This document shows, piece by piece, positions 47,148-55,756 of a DNA stretch of 64,000 bases. The notes beneath the pieces were generated by a model. The model saw nothing but the letters and a program-made list of their open reading frames with translations. It was not told the origin of the DNA and did no database searches. Numbering within the stretch: the first letter of the stretch is position 1; the number at the start of each line of letters is the position of its first letter. Origin of the DNA: Halomonas halophila (GTDB taxonomy: Bacteria > Pseudomonadota > Gammaproteobacteria > Pseudomonadales > Halomonadaceae); NCBI RefSeq assembly GCF_030406665.1, contig NZ_CP129121.1, positions 806,001 through 870,000 on the forward strand, read 5' to 3'. The translations under genes were made by a program, and so were the position numbers.

Positions 47148-48152
47148 ATGGCTCCCAAGGTTCAGGTCGTCGGTGTGGCGCTTGCCGCGCTGCTGGTCGC
47201 CGGCTCCGTTCAGGCCGGCGAGACCCTCACCGTCTATACCTACGACTCCTTCGTCTCCGAGTGGGGGCCGGGGCCCGGCATCGAGGAGGCCTTCGAGGCC
47301 CGCTGCGGCTGCGATCTCGCGTTCGTCGCCTTGCCCGGCGGCGTCGACATCCTCCAGCGGCTGCGTCTCGAGGGGCAGGACACCGCCGCCGACGTGGTGC
47401 TGGGGCTGGACATGAACCTGATGGCCGAGGCCCGCGCGCTGGACCTGCTGGCGCCCCACGGCGTCGACACCGGCGCCCTCGACCTGCCCATCGACTGGAG
47501 CGACGACAACTTCCTGCCCTACGACTGGGGCCACTTCGCCTTCGTTTACGACACCGAGCGGCTCGAGACGCCGCCCGGGAGCTTCGAGGAACTGCTCGAC
47601 GCCCCGGACGACGTCAAGGTGATCCTCCAGGACCCGCGCACCAGCGTCACCGGCCTGGGGCTCTTGCTGTGGATCAAGAAGGTCTACGGCGAGCGGGCGC
47701 CGGAGATATGGGCGCGCCTCAACGAGCGCGTGCTGACCGTCACCAGCGGCTGGAGCCAGGCCTACTTCTCGCTGTTCATGAACGGCGAGGCGCCGATGGT
47801 GCTCTCCTACGCCACCTCGCCGGCCTATCACATGGCCGTCGAGGGCACCGACCGCTACCAGGCCGCCGAATTCGACGACGGCCACTACCTGCAGGTGGAA
47901 ACGGCCGCCCGGGTGGCGACCAGCGAGCATCCCGCGCTCGCTCGCGAGTTCCTGGCCTTCATGCTGACGCCGGACTTCCAGCGCCATATTCCGCTGGGCA
48001 ACGTCATGCATCCGGCCATCGACCTCGGCGATGAGCTGCCCGAGGTCTATGAGCGGCTGATCGCCCCCGAGAGCCTGACCTTCACGCCCGAAGCGGTGCA
48101 GGCCCATCGTCGCGAGTGGCTCCGCGAGTGGCGCAACGCCGCCGCCCGATGA
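47148..48152 (+). CDS. thiB: Thiamine ABC transporter substrate-binding protein
   Basis: A 334-aa periplasmic binding protein (E. coli ThiB/TbpA 327 aa) for thiamine and its phosphates. The signal peptide VVGVALAALLVAGSVQA is followed by TLTVYTYDSFVSEWGPGPGIEEAFEARCGCDLAFVALPGG. LLPYDWGHFAFVYD-like and RTSVTGLGLLLWIKKVYG, SGWSQAYFSLFMNGEAPMVLSYATSPAYH blocks are typical. ATG 47148 is preferred because AGGA lies seven bases upstream; 47142 is an alternative. It begins the thiBPQ operon and overlaps thiP by 4 nt. No thiamine (THI-box) riboswitch is visible upstream. Confidence 0.94.
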   Translation: MAPKVQVVGVALAALLVAGSVQAGETLTVYTYDSFVSEWGPGPGIEEAFEARCGCDLAFVALPGGVDILQRLRLEGQDTAADVVLGLDMNLMAEARALDLLAPHGVDTGALDLPIDWSDDNFLPYDWGHFAFVYDTERLETPPGSFEELLDAPDDVKVILQDPRTSVTGLGLLLWIKKVYGERAPEIWARLNERVLTVTSGWSQAYFSLFMNGEAPMVLSYATSPAYHMAVEGTDRYQAAEFDDGHYLQVETAARVATSEHPALAREFLAFMLTPDFQRHIPLGNVMHPAIDLGDELPEVYERLIAPESLTFTPEAVQAHRREWLREWRNAAAR

Positions 48153-49825
48153 GCCCGATCACGCGCTGGGCCACGCATTCGCGCTGGCCCCTGGGAGCCG
48201 GCATCGTGGCGCTCGTCGCGGTGGCGGGGTTAGGCCTCGGCAGCCTCGGCGCGCTCCTGTGGCAGGCCCGCGAGCTGCATCCGGCGATGCTGTGGCAGGA
48301 GCCGTGGCTGGCCGCCGTGCTGCGCTTCACCCTGTGGCAGGCCAGCCTCTCCACGCTGCTGTCGATCGGCCTGGCGATTCCCGTGGCCCTGGCGCTGGCC
48401 CGGCGGCCGCGCTTCCTCGGCCGGCGCCTGCTGCTGCGGGCCATGGAGCTGTCGCTGGTGATCCCGAGCCTGATCGCGCTGTTCGGGCTGGTCGCCGTAC
48501 ACGGCCGGCGCGGCTGGCTGGCGCCGCTGAGCGATTGGCTGGGCGGGCTGCCCGACGACTATCTCTACGGCCTCTCCGGCATCGTGCTGGCCCACGTCTT
48601 CTACAACCTGCCGCTGGCCGCGCGGCTGATGCTGCAGGCTCTCGAGGAGGCGTCGCCGGCCCAGTGGCGGCTGGCCGGCCAGCTGGGGCTGTCTCGCGGC
48701 GTGCTGTGGCGGGCGCTGGAGTGGCCGCGGCTGGCACCGCTGCTGCCGCGTCTCGCCGCGCTGGTGTTCACGCTGTGCTTCACCAGCTTCGCCATCGTCA
48801 TGACCCTGGGCGGCGGGCCGGCGTCCTCGACTCTGGAAGTGGCGCTCTACCAGGCCATGAAGTTCGACCATGACCTGGCCCTGGCGGCGCTGCTGGCGCT
48901 GACCCAGCTGGCGATCTGCCTGACGCTGTGGCTCGTGGCGCTGTCCCGCGGCGGCACGCCGTCGCTGGCGGTGGGCGGGCGCCCCGGCCGGCCTGCCGGG
49001 CGCTGGTGGCGCCGCGACGCTCAGGGGCTCTCGCGCCTCACCGATGCCTTCTGGCTCATCGGGCTGGCCGCGCTGCTGTTGCCGCCGCTGGTGGCGGTGC
49101 TGGTGGCCGGCGTGCTCGGCCTGCCGGAGATGCCCCGCGGCGCGAGCCTCTGGCCGGCGGCGCTGCGCAGTCTCTCGATGGCATTCGCCGCCGGGCTCGG
49201 TTCGCTGGCGCTGGCCGTGGCGCTGCTCGCCGGGCGCCAGTGGCTGCGCGACCGGCGGCGGCCGCTTGCCGCCGCGCTGATGGAGGGCGGCGGCCAGCTG
49301 ATCCTGGTGATTCCGGCGCTGGTGTTCGGCACCGGCCTGTTCCTGCTGCTGCGCCCGCGGCTCGGCAGCGGCTGGGAGGGCTATGCCCTGGTGGTGCTGG
49401 TCAATGCCTTCATGGCGCTGCCCTTCGCCATGCAGGTGATCCGCGGTGCGCTGCCGGGCCTCTCGGCGCCGGAGCGGCGGCTGGCCGACCAGCTCGGGGT
49501 GCGCGGCATGGCCCGGCTGCGCTGGCTGCAGTGGCCGCGGCTGCGCCGCCCGCTGGCCCTGGCGCTGGCCTACGCGATGACGCTGTCGCTCGGCGACTTC
49601 AGCGTCATCGCGCTGTTCGGCAGCCCCGCGGCGCCGACCCTGCCGATGCTGCTGTTCCAGCAGCTGGGCGGCTACCGCTGGCAGGGCGCGGCGGCTACCG
49701 CGCTGCTGCTGCTGGCCCTGGTGGCGCTGGTGTTCGCCGCCCTCGACCGCCTGACCCGACACCCGCCGCGCCACCGCTGGCGGGCCGCTTCGCCGCAAGG
49801 ACGCCCCGATGCTCGACTGCCATGA
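48149..49825 (+). CDS. thiP: Thiamine ABC transporter permease
   Basis: A 558-aa inner-membrane permease with about twelve helices in two fused binding-protein-dependent permease domains. EAA-type loops are EEASPAQWRLAGQLGLSRGVLWRALEWPRL (first half) and SAPERRLADQLGVRGMARLRWLQWPRLRR (second half). LSLGDFSVIALFGSPAAPTLPMLLFQQLGGYRWQGAAA at the end is characteristic of ThiP. It is about 20 aa longer than E. coli ThiP (536 aa). It overlaps thiB by 4 nt and thiQ by 17 nt. Confidence 0.94.
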   Translation: MSPITRWATHSRWPLGAGIVALVAVAGLGLGSLGALLWQARELHPAMLWQEPWLAAVLRFTLWQASLSTLLSIGLAIPVALALARRPRFLGRRLLLRAMELSLVIPSLIALFGLVAVHGRRGWLAPLSDWLGGLPDDYLYGLSGIVLAHVFYNLPLAARLMLQALEEASPAQWRLAGQLGLSRGVLWRALEWPRLAPLLPRLAALVFTLCFTSFAIVMTLGGGPASSTLEVALYQAMKFDHDLALAALLALTQLAICLTLWLVALSRGGTPSLAVGGRPGRPAGRWWRRDAQGLSRLTDAFWLIGLAALLLPPLVAVLVAGVLGLPEMPRGASLWPAALRSLSMAFAAGLGSLALAVALLAGRQWLRDRRRPLAAALMEGGGQLILVIPALVFGTGLFLLLRPRLGSGWEGYALVVLVNAFMALPFAMQVIRGALPGLSAPERRLADQLGVRGMARLRWLQWPRLRRPLALALAYAMTLSLGDFSVIALFGSPAAPTLPMLLFQQLGGYRWQGAAATALLLLALVALVFAALDRLTRHPPRHRWRAASPQGRPDARLP

Positions 49826-50465
49826 CCTGACCTTCCACTACACGCGCTGCGATCCGGGCGAGACGCCGGACTTCCGCTTTGCCTTCCGGCTCGCGCCGGG
49901 GGAATGCCTGTCGGTGGAGGGGCCGTCGGGGTCCGGCAAGAGCACGCTGCTGGCGTTGCTGGCCGGCTTCCTCGAGCCCGGCGGCGGGCGGCTCGACTGG
50001 ACGGGGGAGGACCTGCTGGCGCGGCCGCCCTGGGAGCGCGGCATCACCACCGTCTTCCAGGAGCACAACCTGTTCGATCACCTGCCGGTGTGGCTCAACG
50101 TGGGCCTCGGCCTGGCGCCGGACATGAAGCTCACTCGCGAGCAGAAACGGCGTATCCGCGAGGGGCTGGCCGAGGTCGGGCTCGAGGGGCTCCACGACCG
50201 GCTGCCCGACGAGCTCTCCGGCGGCCAGCGCCAGCGGGTGGCACTGCTGCGTGCGCTGCTGCGGGGCGCGCCGCTGCTGCTGCTCGACGAGCCCTTCACC
50301 GGGCTCGACGACGCCACCCGGCGCGGGCTGTGGGCGCTGGTGCGTCGTCAGAAGGCGGCCGGCGTGGCGGTGCTGCTGGTCAGCCACGACCGCGACGACA
50401 TCGAGGCCCTGGCCGACCGCCGCTGCCGGCTCGAAGGCGGGCGGCTGGTGGCGGTCGGCGACTAG
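49809..50465 (+). CDS. thiQ: Thiamine ABC transporter ATP-binding protein
   Basis: A 218-aa ABC ATPase. Walker A is VEGPSGSGKSTLLALLAGF, the Q-loop is in TTVFQEHNLFDHLPVWLNVGLGLAP, the signature is LSGGQRQRVALLRALLRG, Walker B is LLLLDEPFTGLDD and the switch His is in VLLVSHDRDD. EHNLF(D/A)HL is characteristic of ThiQ. It energises ThiBP. The 169-bp interval to ilvD has no evident terminator. Confidence 0.94.
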   Translation: MLDCHDLTFHYTRCDPGETPDFRFAFRLAPGECLSVEGPSGSGKSTLLALLAGFLEPGGGRLDWTGEDLLARPPWERGITTVFQEHNLFDHLPVWLNVGLGLAPDMKLTREQKRRIREGLAEVGLEGLHDRLPDELSGGQRQRVALLRALLRGAPLLLLDEPFTGLDDATRRGLWALVRRQKAAGVAVLLVSHDRDDIEALADRRCRLEGGRLVAVGD

Positions 50466-50634
50466 CCGTCAGGGGCCGGCTGGAGGGGCGTGGCGCTGGC
50501 CTGTCGCCCGGGGGCATGACAGAATCGGATCACTGGACACCAAGACCGCCCGGGACCTCGCCGACGCGTCGCGCGAGCTCATTGCGATCGTGCGCGCGAG
50601 GCCACGGACGGCAGCAGCATATCAAGAGGACACC

Positions 50635-52479
50635 ATGCCCGAGTATCGCTCCCGCACCACCACCGCCGGCCGCAACATGGCCGGTGCCCGCGCCCTGTGG
50701 CGCGCCACCGGCATGAAGGACGACGACTTCCACAAGCCGATCATCGCGGTGGCCAACTCCTTCACCCAGTTCGTGCCCGGCCACGTCCACCTCAAGGACA
50801 TGGGCCAGCTGGTGGCTCGCGAGATCGAGAAGGCCGGCGGGGTGGCCAAGGAATTCAACACCATCGCCGTCGACGACGGCATCGCCATGGGCCATGACGG
50901 CATGCTCTACTCGTTGCCGAGCCGCGACATCATCGCCGACAGCGTCGAGTACATGGTCAACGGCCACTGCGCCGACGCCCTGGTGTGCATCTCCAACTGC
51001 GACAAGATCACCCCCGGAATGCTGATGGCCGCCATGCGCCTCAACATCCCGGTGATATTCGTCTCCGGCGGCCCCATGGAGGCCGGCAAGACCAAGCTCT
51101 TGGACCACGGCCTCGACCTGGTCGACGCCATGGTCATGGCCGCCGACGACTCGGTGGACGACGAGACCCTGAGAGAGGTCGAGCGCAGCGCCTGTCCGAC
51201 CTGCGGCAGCTGCTCCGGCATGTTCACCGCCAACTCCATGAACTGCCTGACCGAGGCGCTGGGTCTGGCGCTGCCGGGCAACGGCACCCTGCTGGCCACC
51301 CACGGCGACCGCCGCCGGCTGTTCGAGACCGCCGGCCATCGCATCGTCGAGCTGGCCAAGCGCTACTACGAGGGCGACGAGGCGCATCTGCTGCCGCGCG
51401 CCATCGGCGCCAAGCCGGCGTTCAAGAACGCCATGACCCTGGACATCGCCATGGGCGGTTCCACCAACACCATCCTGCACCTGCTGGCCGCGGCCCAGGA
51501 AGCCGGCATCGACTTCGACATGGACGACATCGATCGCCTGTCCCGCGAGGTGCCGCAGCTGTGCAAGGTGGCGCCCAACACCCAGAAGTATCACATCGAG
51601 GACGTGCATCGCGCCGGCGGCATCATGGCGATCCTCGGCGAGCTGGACCGCGCCGGGGTGCTGGATACCCGGGTGCCCACCGTCTACGGCGACAGCCTGG
51701 CCGAGGCCCTCGAGGAGTGGGACATCATGCGTTCGCCGAGTGCCGAGGTCGTGGAGTTCTACAAGGCCGGCCCCGGCGGCGTCCCGACCCAGACCGCGTT
51801 CTCCCAGAGCGCCCGCTGGCCGAGCCTCGACGGCGACCGCGCCACCGGCTGCATCCGCGACCTGGCGCACGCCTTCTCCCGTGAGGGCGGCCTGGCCGTG
51901 CTCAAGGGCAATATCGCCCTCGACGGCTGCGTGGTGAAGTCCGCCGGCGTCGACGAGTCGATCCTGGTCTTCGAGGGGCCGGCCCACGTGGTCGAATCCC
52001 AGGATCAGGCGGTGGAGCACATCCTCGGCGACAAGGTGAAGGAAGGCGACGTGGTGGTGATCCGCTACGAGGGGCCGAAGGGCGGCCCGGGCATGCAGGA
52101 GATGCTCTACCCGACCTCCTACCTGAAGTCCAAGGGCCTGGGCAAGGCCTGCGCGCTGCTCACCGACGGCCGCTTTTCCGGCGGCACCTCGGGCCTGTCG
52201 ATCGGCCACGCCTCCCCGGAAGCCGCCGCCGGTGGCGCCATCGGCCTGGTCCGGAGCGGCGATATCATCCGCATCGACATTCCCAACCGGACCATCGACG
52301 TGAAGCTCTCCGACGAGGAGCTCGCCGAGCGTCGCCGCGCCGAGGAAGCCCGCGGCCGCGATGCCTGGAAGCCGAGCATCCAGCGCGTGCGCAAGGTCTC
52401 GGCGGCGCTCAAGGCCTATGCGCTGCTGGCCACCTCCGCCGACAAGGGTGCGGTGCGCGACCTGACCAAGCTCGACTGA
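50635..52479 (+). CDS. ilvD: Dihydroxy-acid dehydratase
   Basis: A 614-aa Fe-S dehydratase (E. coli 616 aa), the third common step of valine, isoleucine and leucine synthesis. Cluster residues are in ISNCDKITPGMLM and ACPTCGSCSGMFTANSMNCL. MPEYRSRTTTAGRNMAGARALWRATGM is the typical start, and GRFSGGTSGLSIGHASPEAAAGG is the C-terminal signature. This separates it from the paralogous Edd at 1489-3375. The ATG at 50635 follows AAGAGGACACC. A hairpin terminator follows at 52486-52514. Confidence 0.97.
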   Translation: MPEYRSRTTTAGRNMAGARALWRATGMKDDDFHKPIIAVANSFTQFVPGHVHLKDMGQLVAREIEKAGGVAKEFNTIAVDDGIAMGHDGMLYSLPSRDIIADSVEYMVNGHCADALVCISNCDKITPGMLMAAMRLNIPVIFVSGGPMEAGKTKLLDHGLDLVDAMVMAADDSVDDETLREVERSACPTCGSCSGMFTANSMNCLTEALGLALPGNGTLLATHGDRRRLFETAGHRIVELAKRYYEGDEAHLLPRAIGAKPAFKNAMTLDIAMGGSTNTILHLLAAAQEAGIDFDMDDIDRLSREVPQLCKVAPNTQKYHIEDVHRAGGIMAILGELDRAGVLDTRVPTVYGDSLAEALEEWDIMRSPSAEVVEFYKAGPGGVPTQTAFSQSARWPSLDGDRATGCIRDLAHAFSREGGLAVLKGNIALDGCVVKSAGVDESILVFEGPAHVVESQDQAVEHILGDKVKEGDVVVIRYEGPKGGPGMQEMLYPTSYLKSKGLGKACALLTDGRFSGGTSGLSIGHASPEAAAGGAIGLVRSGDIIRIDIPNRTIDVKLSDEELAERRRAEEARGRDAWKPSIQRVRKVSAALKAYALLATSADKGAVRDLTKLD

Positions 52480-52485
52480 GCCGAA

Positions 52486-52514
52486 GGCCCCGGCATCGGC
52501 CGGGGCCGATTTCC
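52486..52514 (+). terminator. Terminator hairpin after ilvD
   Basis: GGCCCCGGC (52486-52494) and GCCGGGGCC (52499-52507) form a perfect 9-bp stem with a 4-nt loop, followed by GATTTCCC, six bp after the ilvD stop. Confidence 0.65.
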
Positions 52515-52570
52515 CTTCCACGCGCGACCATCACCCAGATAACGATTCGATCCAGCAGGGAAGCCTTGCA

Positions 52571-53662
52571 ATGAAGACCCAGACCCTCAACGTCGGCCTG
52601 ATCGGTTTCGGCATGGCCGGACGCACCTTCCATGCGCCCTTGATCCAGACCGCACCGGGCCTCGAGCTCACCGCCGTGGTCTCCAGCGACGCGGAACGGG
52701 TCCAGGCGGTCTATCCCGAAGTGGCGGTGCATGCCAAGTCGGCCTCGCTGTTCGCCGATCCCGACATCGACCTGGTGGTCATCGCCACGCCCAACGAGAC
52801 CCACTTTCCACTGGCCAAGGCGGCGCTGGCCAAGGGCAAGCACGTGGTGCTCGACAAGCCCTTCGCCGTGTCGCTGGCCGAGGCGCGTCAGCTCAAGAGC
52901 CTGGCCGACGGCGCCGAGCGCCTGCTCAGCGTCTTCCACAACCGTCGCTGGGACAGCGACCTCCTGACCCTCAAGGGCTTGCTCGACGAGCAACGCCTGG
53001 GTCGGGTGGTCGAGGTGGAATCGCGCTTCGACCGCTTCCGACCGACGGTGCCCGACCGCTGGCGCGAGCAGCATCGCCCCGGCAGCGGCATCTGGTTCGA
53101 CCTGGGCCCGCACCTGCTCGACCAGGCCCGGTCGCTGTTCGGCATGCCTCGGGCCATCCTGCTGGAACTCGCCAGCCTGCGCGACGGCGCCGAGATCGAC
53201 GATGACTTCCAGGCGGTGCTCGAATACGACCGGCTGCGCGTGACCCTCAAGGCCAGTGCCCTGGTGGCCGAGCCCACGCCGCGCTGGCGGGTCAACGGCA
53301 CCCGTGGCAGTTTCGTGAAGTACGGCCTGGACCCGCAGGAGGACTGGCTCAAGGCCGGCGAGATTCCGCAGCCGGCCTGGGGCGTCGATCCGTCGCCGGG
53401 ACGGCTGACGCTGAACGAAGGGGAGGGCGACGCGGTCGAGCTCGTCCATCACGAGGTCGAGGCCGTGCCGGGCGATTACCGTGCCTACTACGACGCCATC
53501 GCCCGTACCCTGCTGCGCGGCACGCCGCCGCCGGTGAGCGTCGACGAGGCGCTGGACGTGATGAGTCTGCTCGAGGCGGGGCTGGACAGCTATCGCCAGG
53601 GGCGCTGGGTCAAGCTCAAGGAGGGTGGCAGCCTGCCGCGCCGGCTGCACGCCAAGGGCTGA
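52571..53662 (+). CDS. Gfo/Idh/MocA-family oxidoreductase, YdgJ-like
   Basis: A 363-aa NAD(P)-dependent oxidoreductase. The Rossmann motif is VGLIGFGMAGRTFHAPLI, with ATPNETHFPLAKAALAKGKHVVLDKPFAVSLAEA and the catalytic-domain blocks VFHNRRWDSDLLTLK, ESRFDRFRPTVPDRWRE and GSGIWFDLGPHLLDQA. GTRGSFVKYGLDPQEDWLKAG matches the E. coli YdgJ pattern closely. Substrate is unknown; the family acts on sugars and inositols. Its last codons run into a 15-bp tandem repeat (53661-53720), and each repeat unit supplies a TGA. Confidence 0.88.
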   Translation: MKTQTLNVGLIGFGMAGRTFHAPLIQTAPGLELTAVVSSDAERVQAVYPEVAVHAKSASLFADPDIDLVVIATPNETHFPLAKAALAKGKHVVLDKPFAVSLAEARQLKSLADGAERLLSVFHNRRWDSDLLTLKGLLDEQRLGRVVEVESRFDRFRPTVPDRWREQHRPGSGIWFDLGPHLLDQARSLFGMPRAILLELASLRDGAEIDDDFQAVLEYDRLRVTLKASALVAEPTPRWRVNGTRGSFVKYGLDPQEDWLKAGEIPQPAWGVDPSPGRLTLNEGEGDAVELVHHEVEAVPGDYRAYYDAIARTLLRGTPPPVSVDEALDVMSLLEAGLDSYRQGRWVKLKEGGSLPRRLHAKG

Positions 53663-53720
53663 GACGCCAGGGGCTGAGACGCCAGGGGCTGAGACGCCAG
53701 GGGCTGACACGACCAGGGCT
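53661..53720. repeat. 15-bp tandem repeat (four units)
   Basis: Units of GAGACGCCAGGGGCT start at 53661, 53676 and 53691; the fourth (53706-53720) is a variant, GACACGACCAGGGCT. The gene end just before (ACGCCAAGGGCT) looks like an ancestral partial unit. The repeat straddles the stop codon of the YdgJ-like gene and lies in the interval convergent with nudE. Confidence 0.9.
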
Positions 53721-53773
53721 CACATGCTCGCCGCTTCCCCGTGGGTCGGGGAAGCGGCGTTTTTCGGTCGGGC

Positions 53774-54361
53774 CTACCAGATCGAGGGGCTGGCGTTCTC
53801 GGCGCGCATCTTGTCCCGGGCGATGTAGAGGGCCGCGATGGCGCGGGCCTCGTGGAAGTCCTCCCGGGTCAGCAGCGCGCCGATCTCGTCGATGGCGTGG
53901 GTCTCGACGATCAGCGGCTCCGGCTCGTCGCCGGGCAGGCGCCTGGGGTAGAGGTCCGTGGCCAGCATCACCTGCATGCGGTGACGCATGTAGTTCGGCG
54001 CCAGGGTCAGTTCCACCAGCGGCTCCAGGCGATGGGCGCCGAAGCCGCATTCCTCCATCAGCTCGCGATTGGCGGCGGTGACGATGTCCTCGCCGGGATC
54101 CACCAGCCCCTTGGGCAGGGTCAGGGCGTAGTCCTCGACGCCGGCGGCGTACTCGCGGATCAGCAGCACGTGCTCGGGATCGGGCATGGCCACGATCATC
54201 ACCGCGCCGACGCCGCGTCCGGTGCCGCCCAGCCGCTCGAAGGTGCGCTCGGCACCGTTGGAAAAGCGCAGCTCCATCTCCTCGATGTTGAACAGCCGGC
54301 TGCGGGCGACGCTGCGCCGGGCCAGGACGTGCGGCTTGTGGGGGGCATGGTCGTCGGTCAT
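53774..54361 (-). CDS. nudE: ADP compounds hydrolase NudE (Nudix)
   Basis: A 195-aa Nudix hydrolase (E. coli NudE 186 aa) acting on ADP-ribose, NADH and diadenosine polyphosphates. The Nudix box is GLVDPGEDIVTAANRELMEECGFG. VARSRLFNIEEMELRFSNGAERTFERL and APNYMRHRMQVMLATDLYPRRLPGDEPEPL match NudE specifically. ATG 54359-54361 has GGAGAT just upstream; the longer reading frame is not family-like. It is divergent from yrfG with 210 bp between starts, the conserved nudE/yrfG neighbourhood. Confidence 0.92.
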   Translation of the reverse strand: MTDDHAPHKPHVLARRSVARSRLFNIEEMELRFSNGAERTFERLGGTGRGVGAVMIVAMPDPEHVLLIREYAAGVEDYALTLPKGLVDPGEDIVTAANRELMEECGFGAHRLEPLVELTLAPNYMRHRMQVMLATDLYPRRLPGDEPEPLIVETHAIDEIGALLTREDFHEARAIAALYIARDKMRAENASPSIW

Positions 54362-54571
54362 GGGATCTCCGGTCGTTCGGCGTCTGTCGTGCCCTTGGGA
54401 TGCCGGTCGCGGGCGTCCGATCAATCCCGCCAATCGGGGCGATAGCCCGGAGCGGTCGGGCGCTGGAATGCGTCCTCGGCATCGTTTGGGTACACTACCA
54501 CGTCTTCCCCTGGCGGACGTCACCGCACCGCCGCCGACCCGCCCGAAAGGCGTCCATCCCTAAGGAGTCCC

Positions 54572-55249
54572 ATGATCGACTGGCGTGCCATCGATACCGT
54601 CCTTCTCGACATGGACGGCACCCTGCTGGACCTGCACTTCGACAGCCACTTCTGGCTGGAGCACCTTCCGCGCCGCTACGTGGAGCTGCATCGGCTCGAC
54701 GAGGCGAGCCAGGAGGCGATCCGCGCGCGGATCCTGCGCGAACAGGGCACGCTCAACTGGTACAGCCTGGCCTACTGGAGCCGCGAGCTGGACGTCGACA
54801 TCCTGGCGCTCAAGCGCGAGGTTCAGCACCTGATCGGCCTGCGCAGCGACGCCCTGGACTTCCTGCGCTGGCTGAAGCGCGCCCATCCGCGCGTGGTGCT
54901 GGCCACCAACGCCGACCGCGAGAGCCTGGCGCTGAAGCTGCCGCTCACCGGGCTCGAGGACTACCTGGACGCCATCGTCTCCTCCGCCGACCTCGGCGTG
55001 CCCAAGGAGGCCCAGGAATTCTGGTTCTCGCTGCAGGAGGTCGAGCCCTTCGACCCGGCCCGCACGCTGTTCATCGACGACAACGCGGCGGTGCTGGAGA
55101 GCGCCCGCGAGTACGGCATCCGCCACCTGCTGGGCATCAAGCAGCCCGACAGCCGGCGACCCGAGAAGGCGCTCGAGGAATTCATCGCCCTGGACCGCTT
55201 CGCCGCCATCCTGCCCGAGGAGCGGCCCGACGACGAGGAGAACGCATGA
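54572..55249 (+). CDS. yrfG: GMP/IMP nucleotidase YrfG (HAD family)
   Basis: A 225-aa HAD-superfamily phosphatase. Motif I is TVLLDMDGTLLDLHFDSHFW, motif II lies in VLATNADRESLALK, motif III Lys is in SADLGVPKEAQEFW and motif IV is TLFIDDNAAVLESAREYGI. The DLHFD and DDN forms are typical of YrfG, which dephosphorylates GMP and IMP in E. coli. It overlaps hslR by 4 nt in the conserved yrfG-hslR-hslO order. Confidence 0.92.
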   Translation: MIDWRAIDTVLLDMDGTLLDLHFDSHFWLEHLPRRYVELHRLDEASQEAIRARILREQGTLNWYSLAYWSRELDVDILALKREVQHLIGLRSDALDFLRWLKRAHPRVVLATNADRESLALKLPLTGLEDYLDAIVSSADLGVPKEAQEFWFSLQEVEPFDPARTLFIDDNAAVLESAREYGIRHLLGIKQPDSRRPEKALEEFIALDRFAAILPEERPDDEENA

Positions 55250-55626
55250 GCGGCGTGCGTCTCGACAAGTGGCTATGGGCGGCGCGCTTCTTCAAGACCC
55301 GGGCGCTGGCCAAGAAGGCCATCGAGGGTGGCAAGGTCCATTACAACGGCGGCCGCGCCAAGACCAGCAAGACCGTGGAAGTCGGCGCCCTGATCCGCGT
55401 GCCCCAGGGCTGGGACACCTGGGAGGTCGAGGTGGTGGCGCTGTCCGAGCAGCGCCGTGGTGCCCCGGAGGCCCGCGAGCTCTACCAGGAGACCGCGGAG
55501 AGCCAGGCGCGCCGGACCAAGGAAGCCGAGAGCCGTCGCCAGGCCAACCAGGCCATGCAGCATCCGCTCAAGCGCCCCGACAAGAAGCAGCGACGCGAGA
55601 TCAAGCGCTTCATGCGTGGCGACTGA
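55246..55626 (+). CDS. hslR: Ribosome-associated heat shock protein Hsp15
   Basis: A 126-aa S4-domain RNA-binding protein. VRLDKWLWAARFFKTRALAKKAIEGGKVHYNGGRAKTSKTVEVG is the S4 motif, and the highly basic C-terminal helix (QHPLKRPDKKQRREIKRFMRGD) binds rRNA. Hsp15 recycles stalled 50S subunits that still carry nascent chains. The start overlaps yrfG (ATGA). A strong terminator follows at 55663-55688. Confidence 0.95.
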   Translation: MSGVRLDKWLWAARFFKTRALAKKAIEGGKVHYNGGRAKTSKTVEVGALIRVPQGWDTWEVEVVALSEQRRGAPEARELYQETAESQARRTKEAESRRQANQAMQHPLKRPDKKQRREIKRFMRGD

Positions 55627-55662
55627 GCCGAGCGGCGCGAGACACCGGGGTCGCCAGAGAGG

Positions 55663-55688
55663 GAAGACGCGCAGGGCGCGTCTTCTTC
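55663..55688 (+). terminator. Terminator after yrfG-hslR
   Basis: GAAGACGCGC (55663-55672) and GCGCGTCTTC (55676-55685) form a perfect 10-bp stem with a 3-nt loop and a T/C-rich end, 36 bp after hslR. hslO therefore probably has its own promoter within 55689-55756. Confidence 0.75.
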
Positions 55689-55756
55689 GCTCCAGTGTCG
55701 TGCCCCGTCCAACCTTCATTCCGTATTCCCGATTTCATTACGATCAGGCAAGCATC

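Noticed and set aside
53661..53720. CRISPR-like array
   Set aside because: The units are directly adjacent 15-bp repeats with no spacers and no cas genes nearby.
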